This document shows, one piece after another, positions 54,398 through 64,000 of a stretch of DNA of 64,000 nucleotides; within the stretch, counting starts at the first letter, position 1, and every line of letters starts with the position of its first letter. Origin of the DNA: Meghimatium bilineatum (lineage: Eukaryota > Mollusca > Gastropoda > Stylommatophora > Philomycidae); NCBI GenBank assembly GCA_034231615.1, contig CM067312.1, positions 317,501 to 381,500 on the forward strand, read 5' to 3'. Below the pieces are notes generated by a model that worked only from the letters and a program-made list of their open reading frames with translations, was not told where the DNA came from and searched no databases. The position numbers and the translations under genes were made by a program.

Positions 54398-55050
54398 ACC
54401 TGATGATGATGACTATTTGTTACATCCACGTTTGAAATTCAGTTTGAATTATGTCCTTGACCTATGTGTTTGTAGATGGCTAATAAGCCCTATTTGGGTC
54501 AGACATGTCCTTGGGCAGTTCAGGCATGGAATGATGGTTTTTGGTCTACCTGTGACTTTCTAGCAACTCTCCGCTGTTGAGCTGCAGCACTTCCCCCGTT
54601 TTCACAAGATACTATGCCTATTTTGACTGTAGATAGTCATGTGACTGTGTTTTTGTAAGTTCTTCCCGTATATGTATTTTAATCTATTTCAAAACCTTTC
54701 AGTGAGGTATTTAATGCGTCCTTGTGATGCTTCTTTGACCACCTTGAGATTGTTTGCCCTTCTGCTACTCACCATAGTGAAGTATCTATGGCAGGCGATT
54801 ATCCTGCATACGTACTAGATGACCGCTCGGGGAATCTGTGTCGGCATGAAAATAGTGTCAATGCTAGGGATACCAGTTCTGTCAAGGACAGTGGTATCTG
54901 GAATCTTGGCTTGCCATCTGATGTTCATAACTTTTCTGAGACAAGTTGTGTGAAAGTAATTGAGTTTCCTCACATGACGTCTATACACACGCCATCTTTC
55001 ACCAGCATATGACAGCACTGGAAGTACCACTGCTCTATACATATTCTACA
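54398..55050 (-). mobile_element. Finger-type LINE, 3' part with recognisable zinc finger
   Basis: The reverse strand reads thumb/connector (MYRAVVLPVLSYAGERWRVY; IRWQAKIPDTTVLDRTG), the C-terminal domain in broken frames, and near 54450-54510 a clear C-x2-C ... H-x3-H finger (CLNCPRTC ... GLISHLQTH). The GATGATGATG tail lies at 54400. Inserted into the 54285 minisatellite. Confidence 0.75.
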
Positions 55051-55237
55051 TAGTCTGTAGATAACAAATAACATATGGAACAATTGAAGTAGACTTAGTA
55101 ATAAAATGTTGAACAATTGAAGTAGACTTACTAATAACAAGTTGAACTACTGAAAGTGTTCATCCATATATTTGTATACTCCAACATCTATACATGTATT
55201 CTGTTTCCACCACTGAAAGTGTTCATCAAAATTTTTT

Positions 55238-55590
55238 AATACTCCCACTACAATGTCCTCCTGGCAGAGTGGTTACACTACTCACTTTGTGCTCTAGAGG
55301 TCCCATTCAAACTCGCTCACTTTATCTTCTTTATAAAGTGGATTTTTGTGCAAATCACTAAGGATTTAAGCTGTGGAGCTAAGCATTCTATGAATAGTAC
55401 TCTCAACAGATAATCTGCTGCTGAATTGAGAGGGAGTACATTATGGGGTAACCAAGTACAATCAAGTTAGAGGGATGAAGTGAATTATGGAGTAACCAAG
55501 TACAATCAAGTCAGAGGGATGGAGTGAATTATGGAGTAACCAAATACAATCAAGTCAGAGGGATGGAGTAAACAAGTAGAATCATTTCAT
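55238..55590 (+). mobile_element. SINE with a 3' end amplified in tandem
   Basis: Forward copy of the SINE family at 14972: A-box-like TGGCAGAGTGG (55263-55273), degraded B box CATTCAAACTC, and a central domain (GATTTAAGCTGTGGAGCTAA). The last ~55 bp (GTAACCAAGTACAATCAAGT with AGAGGGATGGAGTGAATTAT) are repeated about three and a half times. Confidence 0.75.
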
Positions 55591-55739
55591 TCCTCTACCC
55601 CCTTTTGAGCCTTATTCATGTATTCTATTTTAACTAATAAAATGTTCATTCAAGTATTTGTACATATCCATGTACTCTTATTTCCACTACCTAAAATGTT
55701 CATTCATGATTGTACATGACTAGGATCATCTACAGACAT

Positions 55740-57425
55740 GATTCCAGACATGAGACTATACAGTAGAAATAGTAGTTAATGTTGTCTATTTCCACTATCT
55801 AATATGTTCATCCATGTTGTCTATTTCCACTACCAAAAATGTTCATCCATGTTGTCTATTTCCACTACCAAAAATGTTCATCCATGTTGTCTATTTCCAC
55901 TATCTAATATGTTCATCCATATAGTCTATTTCCACTATCTAATATGTTCATCCATATAGTCTATTTCCACTATCTAATATGTTCATCCATGTTGTCTATT
56001 TCCATTACCTAAAATATTCATCCATGTAGTATATTCCCACTACCTAAAATATTCATCCATGTAGTATATTCCCACTACCTAAAATATTCATCCATGTAGT
56101 ATATTTCAACTTCCTAAAATATTCATCCATGTAGTATATTCCCACTATCTAATATGTTCATCCATATAATCTATTTCCACTATCTAATATGTTCATCCAT
56201 ATAGTCTATTTCCACTATCTAAAATATTCATCCATGTAGTATATTCCCACTACCTAAAATATTCATCCATGTAGTATATTTCAACTACCTAAAATATTCA
56301 TCCATGTAGTATATTTCAACTTCCTAAAATATTCATCCATGTAGTATATTCCCACTATCTAATATGTTCATAAATGTAGTATATTCCCACTACCTAAAAT
56401 ATTCATCCATGTAGTATATTCCCACTACCTAAAATATTCATCCATGTAGTATATTCCCACTACCTAAAATATTCATCCATGTAGTATATTTCAACTACCT
56501 AAAATATTCATCCATGTAGTATATTCCCACTATCTAATATGTTCATAAATGTAGTATATTCCCACTACCTAAAATATTCATCCATGTAGTATATTCCCAC
56601 TACCTAAAATATTCATCCATGTAGTATATTCCCACTACCTAAAATATTCATCCATGTAGTATATTTCAACTTCCTAAAATATTCATCCATGTAGTATATT
56701 CCCACTATCTAATATGTTCATAAATGTAGTATATTCCCACTACCTAAAATATTCATCCATGTAGTATATTCCCACTACCTAAAATATTCATCCATGTAGT
56801 ATATTCCCACTACCTAAAATATTCATCCATGTAGTATATTTCAACTTCCTAAAATATTCATCCATGTAGTATATTCCCACTACCTAAAATATTCATCCAT
56901 GTAGTATATTCCCACTACCTAAAATATTCATCCATGTAGTATATTTCAACTACCTAAAATATTCATCCATGTAGTATATTTCAACTACCTAAAATATTCA
57001 TCCATGTAGTATATTTCAACTACCTAAAATATTCATCCATGTAGTATATTTCAACTACCTAAAATATTCATCCATGTAGTATATTTCAACTTCCTAAAAT
57101 ATTCATCCATATAGTCTATTTCCACTACCTAAAATGTTCATCCATGTTGTCTATTTCCATTACCTAAAATGTTCATAAATGTAGTATATTTCCACTACCT
57201 AAAATGTTCATCCATGTTGTCTATTTCCATTACCTAAAATATTCATCCATGTAGTATATTCCCACTACCTAAAATATTCATCCATGTAGTATATTTCAAC
57301 TTCCTAAAATATTCATCCATGTAGTATATTTCAACTTCCTAAAATATTCATCCATGTAGTATATTTCAACTTCCTAAAATATTCATCCATGTAGTATATT
57401 TCAACTTCCTAAAATGTTCATCCAT
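55740..57425. repeat. 35-bp minisatellite, about 47 copies, with a 175-bp higher-order repeat
   Basis: Unit with CCCACTACCTAAAATATTCA and TCCATGTAGTATATT. The marker variant CCCACTATCTAATATG with TTCATAAATG occurs at 56351, 56526 and 56701, exactly 175 bp (five units) apart, each followed by three standard units and one TCAACT variant. An earlier marker-like unit at 56141 is six units before 56351. Confidence 0.95.
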
Positions 57426-57435
57426 GTATTTTACA

Positions 57436-57450
57436 CCCCCCCCCCCCCCC
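57436..57450. repeat. Homopolymer of 15 C
   Basis: Fifteen consecutive C just after the end of the 35-bp array, in an otherwise AT-rich region. Length may be unreliable in assembly. Confidence 0.9.
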
Positions 57451-57555
57451 GCTATAGTGTTGATTTATTTTTTTCTCTAGCTGCAAGATTCACACCATTC
57501 TCTATATTTTCTACCAAAAATATTCAATATATTTTATTTTTCCAACCTAAAATAC

Positions 57556-57990
57556 ATTTCATTCATTCATTTTTCTTAGGCGCTGAAGTTAGCGCATAGT
57601 TGAGATGTCAGATCTCTCCAATTCTGTCTTTTCAAAGTTATTCTGTGCAGTTCTTGAATAGTATGTATATTGCTTGTTTTACTTTCTCTAAGTATTGTTC
57701 TTCTGAGTGTTTCTTTTGGTCTACCTCTATCTCTTTTGCCTGTAGGTATCCATTCAAGAGATTGGTGGTGTATTCTGTTGTGTGCGCGTAGGACATGCCC
57801 AATGTAGGACCAACAGCATTTTCTGATAACATCTGTGATGAAGTGTTGATGTGTTTCTTCTCTGATTTTATCATTCGATTTGAATTCACTCCAATGGGTG
57901 TTAGTTATCCTATGAAGACATTTGTTCTCGAAACTGTTATCCTATGAAGACATTTGTTCTCGCAACTCAGTAGTTTCTTTTCTATAAATA
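57556..57990 (-). mobile_element. RTE-like LINE, C-terminal fragment
   Basis: The reverse strand reads an RTE-like C-terminus (GKRDRGRPKETLRRTILRE, then NWRDLTSQLCAN) with an AATGAATGAATG tail at 57557-57568. A 32-bp piece (TTATCCTATGAAGACATTTG with TTCTCG) is duplicated in tandem at 57905-57965. Confidence 0.65.
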
Positions 57991-58095
57991 CACAAAATAC
58001 ATATTAACATATAATTTTTCTACCTGAAATGTCAATTTTTGTATGTGGTATTGTCAAAATTTGATCAAGAAATGGTAATATTATTTCCTGTTTAG

Positions 58096-58262
58096 GCTTG
58101 GAACTTGCTAGTTTAATTGAAGAAGAGAGAAATCGTATCCGATTAGAAGAATTCAACAAGCTCAAAGAGGAAAGAAAGAAGATAGAGGAGGAATTAATGA
58201 ATAGAGAAAAAGAAGATAAGTTGAGGTACCAAAGAGAAGAGGAAAAGCTTAAAAAAGAACGG
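58096..58262 (+). CDS. Exon I: charged coiled-coil segment
   Basis: Acceptor TCCTGTTTAG|GC, phase 1 in, phase 0 out, donor ACGG|GTATAC. After one completed codon it encodes 55 residues, more than half Glu, Lys or Arg, with no Pro or Gly and Leu/Ile at heptad-like spacing (IEEERNRIRLEEFNKLKEER at its core). A long single alpha helix or coiled coil is expected. It continues into exon J without a break. Comparable Glu/Lys/Arg helices follow the PDZ in LMO7-type proteins. Confidence 0.82.
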
Positions 58263-58680
58263 GTATACAATATTTGTATGTACAGTAGAATAGTTTATAC
58301 AATATTTGTATGTACAGTAGAATAGTTTATACGATATTTGTATGTACAGTATAATAGTTTATACAATATTTGTATTACAGTAGAATAGTTTATATGATAT
58401 TTGTATTACAGTAGAATAGTTTATATGATATTTGTATTACAGTAGAATAGTTTTTACGATATTTGTATTACAGTAGAATAGTTTATACGATATTTGTATT
58501 ACAGTAGAATAGTTTATACGATATTTGTATGTACAGTAGAATAGTTTATACGATATTTGTATGTACAGTAGAATAGTTTTTACGGTATGTGTATGGACAG
58601 TAGAATAATTTATATGGTATTTGTATGTACAATAGAATAGTGTATATGATATTTATATGTACCATAGAATAGTTTATAAA
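58263..58680. repeat. 32-bp minisatellite that starts at the splice donor of exon I
   Basis: Intron 9 opens GTATACAATATTTGTATGTA, and the array unit is TTTATACGATATTTGTATGT with ACAGTAGAATAG, so the first unit begins at the donor. About 13 copies; some lack GT in TTGTATGTACAG, giving 30-bp units. Confidence 0.9.
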
Positions 58681-59089
58681 CACTGATGGATGTGCTGTTT
58701 GCGGATTTTCTATTTGTTTAGATGACCTTTATTATTCTCTTTGAAGCCCTGATGGATGTAGTTTTTACTGGAGCCTGCCCATTATTTATTCAGTTACAAG
58801 ACATGTACACAATAAACTATCATTAACTATATACATGACAGTCACACAGCACCATAATTTGATATTGTGGCTATGCTTCTGCTTTGCCTGTGTCCCAATC
58901 AGGATCTGGACTTCTAGTTCAAGGTGCAAAGAATAGGACCACTGTCTTCTTTCCAGGCATGTCATAGCATGGAACTAAGGAAAGTTTAGGATAAGCTGAT
59001 AATCTGTCACCCGTGAAAAAATCATTGCTACTGCTTGTCTTTTGTAAATTGTTTTACTTTTGTCTTTTCTGCCAAATGATTCTTATAGA
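58681..59089. other. Intron 9 spacer, no gene
   Basis: Nothing recognised. Confidence 0.4.
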
Positions 59090-59995
59090 TGATGAAGAGT
59101 TGCAGGCCAGTGGACATTGTACCTTTGTCTTTTCATGGCGTAGGAGGCAGGGAATGCAAGATGAACCATTATTGTCCCTTTGTCTTTTCCTGGCCTAGGA
59201 GGCAGGGAATGCAAGATGAACCATTATTGTCCCTTTGTCTTTTCCTGGCCTAGGAGGCAGGGAATGCAAGATGAACCATTATTGCACCTTTGTCTTTTCA
59301 TGGCCTAGGAGGCAGGGAATGCAAGATGAACCATTATTGTCCCTTTGTCTTTTCATGGCCTAGGAGGCAGGGAATGCAAGATGAACCATTATTGCACCTT
59401 TGTCTTTTCATGGTAGACTACTAGGAGGCAGGGAATACACCATGTACCATTATTGCAACTTTGTCTTTTCATGGCAGACTACTAGGAGGCAAGAAATGCA
59501 AGATATACCATTATTGCACCTTTGTCTTTTCCTTGTAGACTACTAGAAGGCAGGGAATACAACATGTACCTTTATTGCATCTTTGTCTTTTCATGGCCTA
59601 GGAGGCAGGGAATGCAAGATGTACCATTATTGCACCTTTGTCTTTTCATGGCCTAGTAGGAAGGGAATGCAAGATGAACCATTATTGCACCTTTGTTGTT
59701 TCCTGGTAGACTACTAGGATGCAGGGAATGCAAGATGAACCATTATTGCACCTTTGTCTTTTCCTGGCAGACTACTAGGAGGCAAGAAATGCAAGATGAA
59801 CCATTATTGCACCTTTGTCTTTTCATGACAGACTACTAGGAGGCAGGGAATGCAAGATGAACCATTATTGCACCTTTGTCTTTTCCTGGCAGACTACTAG
59901 GAGACAGGGAATACAACATGTACCATTATTGCACCTTGGTCATTTCATGGCAGACTACTAGGAGACAAGAATGCAAGATATACCATTATTGCAAA
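59090..59995. repeat. ~57-bp minisatellite, about 16 copies
   Basis: Unit with ACCATTATTGCACCTTTGTC, TTTTCATGGCCTAGGAGGCA and GGGAATGCAAGATGA. Two forms, CATGGCCTAGGAGG and CATGGCAGACTACTAGGAGG, are intermixed. Confidence 0.9.
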
Positions 59996-60355
59996 TGTGT
60001 CAAGAAATCTCACAAAAGAATGACAAACTAGTTGGCCCAGAAGTATATTCTACACTCTTGGTGTGATGTGAGAATACTGGAAACTGCTACACTGGAATGC
60101 GTCTCTTCAGGGACTGAGCATGCATCTATAAATCCCACCTAACACAACAATGTCATTGAGATGACAAACCTTATAAGAACTTGTGTGTTACCTCAGTTAC
60201 TCTACTGAGGAGGACATATGCTTTTGTCAGAAAGACTATGAGCTATCATTAGACCTACTTGCCCACAGTTAAAGGGATTTATTTCATATTCATCATGGTT
60301 CTACTTTATTAAAATCAGTTTCAAGATTGAAGTAGCTCATCAACAAAAAACCCAT
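59996..60355. other. Intron 9 spacer, no gene
   Basis: Nothing recognised. Confidence 0.4.
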
Positions 60356-61207
60356 GTGTAAAATGTTTTTGTCCAGCTCTGTGGCAGTGTCCAGCTCTGT
60401 AGTAGAGAGCTACATATTGTATATGATGTGCATAATATTTGTTGTCCAGCTCTGTGGTAGAGAGCTACATATTGCATCTGATGTTTTGTTGTCCAGCTCT
60501 GTGGTAGAGAGCTACATATTGCATCTGATGTTTTGTTGTCCAGCTCTGTGGTAGAGAGCTACATATTGCATCTGATGTTTTGTTGTCCAGCTCTGTGGTA
60601 GAGAGCTACATATTGCATCTGATGTTATCTTGTCCAGCTCTGTGGTAGAGAGCAAAATATGGTATCTAATGTTTTATTGTCCAGCTCTGTGATAGAGAAC
60701 TACATATTGCATCTGATGTTTTGTTGTCCAGCTCTGTGGTAGAGAGCTACATATTGCATCTGATGTTTTGTTGTCCAGCTTTGTGGTAGAGAGCTACATA
60801 TTGCATTTGATGTTTTGTTGTTCAGCTCTGTGGTAGAGAGCTACATATTGCATTTGATGTTTTGTTGTCCAGCTCTGTGGTAGAGAGCTACATATTGCAT
60901 CTAATGTTTTATTGTCCAGCTCTGTGGTAGAGAGCTACATATTGCATCTGATGTTTTGTTGTCCAGCTTTGTGGTAGAGAGCTACATATTGCATTTGATG
61001 TTTTGTTGTCCAGCTCTGTGGTAGAGAGCTACATATTGCATCTAATGTTTTTTTGTCCAGCTCTGTGGTAGAGAGCTACATATTGCATCTGATGTGCATA
61101 GTATTTATAGTCCAGCTCTGTGGTAGAGAGCTACATATTGCATCTAATGTTTTGTTGTCCAGCTTTGTGGTAGAGAGCTACATATTGCATCTAATGTTTT
61201 GTTTGTT
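60356..61207. repeat. 47-bp minisatellite, about 18 copies (remnant at 63296-63380)
   Basis: Unit with TTGTCCAGCTCTGTGGTAGA, GAGCTACATATTGCATCTGA and TGTTTTG. Degenerate units reappear at 63296-63380 after the Penelope-like element, so the element and its flanks lie within or beside this array. Confidence 0.9.
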
Positions 61208-61379
61208 AGCTGGTGGATTTGTTTAGGTAATCCAAGACATGTCATTTTCAACTTTGATAATATGTTCTTACTGTAGTAAAACTGAAACTGAACAGGTAAA
61301 TCCTATAATAGTATTTAAATAATCCATAAAAATAATGGTTTGAAGACACTATCCAGGAAATCAGAAATGTTTTCAGTAG

Positions 61380-63240
61380 GGCAGAAACAATGGGTCTTCC
61401 CGGCTGAAAGGCTTGTGGATTTTTGGCAGCATATAGAATGCAGGCCTACCCACTGCTTACCTTGAGGCAAAGAGCGGCAGCTGAAGTGGGCAAGAGATCA
61501 ATTCCTGGATAAGTGTCTTCCAACCATTAGTGGAGCAACTCCCTACATTCCTGAAAGATACTAACCATGCCCTGTTCATCTTTGCCTCTATTTAACTGTC
61601 CCCTGCTCACACCTATCATCTCTATCTGCTGGGTGTCTGCTCTCTTTACACCTCCATACTGCACTCAGAGGGTCTCGAGGCCATGAAGTTCTTCCTCGAC
61701 CAGTACCCTCATCCCTCTGAGTCTACCTCTACCCTCAACCGCCTTGCCGAAATCGTGCTCACTCTCAATTCCTTCAAGTTTGATGGTCACTCCTTTGACA
61801 AAATCAGTGGGGTTGCCATGGGCACAAAGATGGTGCCTAGCTATGCCTTCTTTAATGGGCCATCTTAAACACCAGGTATGGGAATCCCATGGAGGGCCCT
61901 TCCCATCGATATTCCATAGGTATATCAATGATGGGATCGGCATCATTGACATGTCTGAGGCTGAACTGGCATGCTTCATACAATTCATTGACAATTTTTA
62001 CCTGGTCATCAAGTTCACATCAGAGAGCTCCGCCTCCCATGTGAACTCCCTGGACATATCCATCAATATCTAACCCTTCTGTCTCAGCACATGGGTACAC
62101 TACCAACTGACTGATGCCAATATCTTTCTTTTATACACCTCTTCTCATCCTTCTGCCTGTCAGGATTCCCTTCCATTCTCTCAACTTCTTTGTCTCTGGC
62201 GCTTGTGTAGTTGCGAGGGCAACTTCCTAGAGAAATCCTAAGTGATGACAGATTTCTTCTGCTGTTGCCTATACTCTGAGAGAGTTCTCAGAACCGCCCT
62301 TCCTCAAGTGTGCAGTCTTTCCTGTCAGGATACCCTCTTGAACACTCAGAAGTCTTCCTGTTCTGACATTGTCAAGCTTGTTCTTACTTTTCACACCCAT
62401 AGCTCTGCCGTTCGTCATGTCCTGCTTCGTCACCTTCCTCTTCTCCAGTCTGATCCTGAGACGTGGGAAGTGTTCTGTGAACCCCCTCTTGTTGCTTACA
62501 GATCTGACAAGAACCTCAGGGATTTACTTGTCTGGAATTACCTGCAGCCGGAAGTTTCTAATCATTTTGGCATCATGAGCTGCATATGCTACACCTGAGA
62601 TTATGTCACCTAGACCCTGTCTGCCACATTCCCCAAAGCCACCTTCACCATTGAGTAGAGCTTCACATGTGTGTCCTCCAATGTCATCTATGCCATCATA
62701 GACGCATAGAGGCATTGTGCCATGGCATATATGGGTGAAACTGGAAGAGGCTCGCAGACAGATTCTGTGAACATCTGTATAGCATCAAAAACAATTTGGG
62801 TTATCCTGTTGATGTCCACTTCAATTTCATGGGCCATCAGAGGCGCCCAGGACATTCAGGTTATGGTCTTTAAGTCATGCTTTTCTGATGACCGGACCCG
62901 ACTTGCGCTTGAGAACCACTATATCTAACAATGGGGCACTCTCAAACACCTGTCTCATGTATGATTCTAAGTGTTCCATAGTTTCTGTTTGTTTCGTGTC
63001 AAATGTATGTAGTCATTTTATTTATATTCCTTGTCTGATGTCGTTTCTCCTCTTCCAGTAAATTTATATTGCACATGCCAATGTGAAGGTCCATATCTTT
63101 ACTGTCCATTTACTGTTGCATATATTTAATTTTGTTGTAGTTTTTCTTGATGAAAGCCTTTTTGTCGAAACGTCAATTTGTGTGTGTTATTATGTATGTC
63201 TTCAGTGATTAGCAAAACTTCATTACCATATTCCTGGATT
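61380..63240 (+). mobile_element. Penelope-like element, longer but decayed copy (RT and GIY-YIG)
   Basis: Forward strand in several frames: RT with SGVAMGTKMVPSYAF (fingers/palm), FHRYINDGIGIIDMSEAEL (motif C is YIND rather than YIDD, so one catalytic Asp is lost), LLYTSSHP (thumb), a linker, then a broken GIY-YIG (NVIYAII, then AYMGETGRGSQTDS). The 3' end has CTTGATGAAAGCC and GTCGAAACGTC at 63147-63175. It reaches further upstream than the 10.4-kb copy but is older. Confidence 0.8.
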
Positions 63241-63512
63241 TACCTCTTCAACTTTAGATGTTACTCCCATTGATCCTTTGCATTTCATGTACAAATTGTT
63301 TATTGTCCAGTTTTGAGGCAGTGTTCTGCTCTGTGGCAGTGTCCAGCTCAGTGGCAGATAGCTACATAGTGCACCTCATGTGCAAATGAAACTAATGCTG
63401 GTGATAAGAGGCATGGCAGATTTATTTATTTCATGGCTTAGTTATTTATATATATTTGGCTTGGACTGAATTTCTTGGCTATTAATTTGTCTTTTTTTCA
63501 ATTTTGTATTAG

Positions 63513-64000
63513 GAACTTCTTCAACTTGAAAAGGAGATTTTTATTCAGGAGAAAGAAGAATTCAACAGATTTAAAGAACAGCAACTTCTGCAGCAGTTTC
63601 AACAAGATAAAATAACACTAAAACAACCACACAGTCAAGTTGCTCAAACAAGAGCATATGATTCTCCAGCTCAACAAGTTCACATGAAAAACTCTAGATC
63701 AGATGAAAACAGTCTTCAATCAATCACTTACTCAAGCAGCAACCACACACAGCATGATCCAAGCCAGACTACTGACTCAAACAGCAGCCACACACAACAT
63801 GTATCTGTAGAACCAACTAAGAAAAACAGCTTCCAACCCATTTCAGTACAAGATTCTACTAAAGCAAAGGAAGAGCACAGTCACAAGACAGATACCATTT
63901 CTAAGACATTTCTCGAACAACCCCATGACAGACCTAGAACTTCTTCATCCAATTTTCCTAGTAGACAACCGATTGCCAGTAATGATCAAATAGTCACACA
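63513..64000 (+). CDS. Exon J (window-truncated): coiled-coil end and Gln/Ser/Thr-rich tail
   Basis: Acceptor TTTTGTATTAG|GAA, phase 0 in, open for 162 codons to the window end. It starts as a direct helical continuation of exon I (ELLQLEKEIFIQEKEEFNRF, KEQQLLQQFQQDK), then changes to disordered, Gln/Ser/His/Thr-rich sequence with a loosely repeated SSNHTQH / SSHTQHV motif around codons 75-95. Both halves fit an actin or junction scaffold. A LIM domain, if present, would lie to the right. Confidence 0.8.

Noticed and set aside
57436..57450. Poly-C run as a G-quadruplex regulatory element
   Set aside because: A single 15-base homopolymer next to a satellite, with no other support; length may also be a sequencing artefact.
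49643..58262. Direct joining of exon G to exon I
   Set aside because: Phases do not match (2 out, 1 in), and the join would hit a stop within a few codons. Exon H at 53643-53695 fits both sides.
63147..63175. A functional hammerhead ribozyme in the 63-kb Penelope tail
   Set aside because: GATGA and GAAAC are present, but the intervening stem pairs poorly and the leading C of the core is missing. Kept only as a low-confidence structural observation.

Overview
This is animal genomic DNA: an AT-rich stretch with spliced coding exons, GT-AG introns and several animal retroelement classes (RNase H-encoding LINEs, RTE/BovB-like LINEs, Penelope-like elements with GIY-YIG, tRNA-headed SINEs, mariner and piggyBac-like DNA transposons). 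The mix suits a marine invertebrate, with a mollusc or other lophotrochozoan plausible. The species cannot be read from the sequence.

The only host gene I can support runs left to right through the whole window and is open at both ends. Ten short exons (1-91, 15360-15521, 18680-18771, 27640-27700, 30825-31016, 36667-36764, 49643-49917, 53643-53695, 58096-58262, 63513-64000) join with consistent reading phase at all nine junctions. They give about 559 codons: a PDZ domain split over exons 1-2, an acidic/serine-rich linker, an Arg/Glu-rich stretch, and a long charged coiled coil running into a Gln/Ser/Thr-rich tail. This resembles the LMO7/Smallish group of PDZ-LIM junction and actin scaffold proteins, but no LIM or CH domain is in view, so the family call is tentative. 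Only 1,679 of 64,000 bases code for it.

The introns consist mostly of two things. First, about thirty minisatellite arrays with units of roughly 26-62 bp. Three of them (introns 1, 5 and 7) are tandem copies of the end of the preceding exon together with its 5' splice site. Three more (introns 2, 6 and 9) start at or within a few bases of the donor. The array before exon 2 carries acceptor-like sequence in each unit. Second, transposable elements, many inserted into the minisatellites, so the array itself records the empty site. Target-site duplications of 9-13 bp can be read for about ten of them. Several elements are nested: RTE in a finger-type LINE (19.2-21.75 kb), RTE in RTE twice (34.2-35.5 and 40.1-42.2 kb), and a 145-bp LINE tail inside a 4.5-kb LINE (42.6-47.1 kb).

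Layout: 0-15.4 kb, intron 1, with LINE fragments, a 370-bp-arm foldback, a head-to-head Penelope pair, LINE-derived short elements and a SINE. 15.5-27.6 kb, introns 2-3, with three arrays, a nested LINE pair and an I-like LINE. 27.7-36.7 kb, introns 4-5, with a deletion-derivative LINE, a piggyBac-like element and a nested RTE pair. 36.8-49.6 kb, intron 6, with a second piggyBac-like element and four LINE copies. 49.9-63.5 kb, introns 7-9, with a twin-primed LINE, SINEs, a 1.7-kb higher-order minisatellite and a decayed Penelope element. No transposable element here has an intact open reading frame set. All look dead, though the Penelope pair and the RNase H fragment at 3.2-4.0 kb are well preserved.
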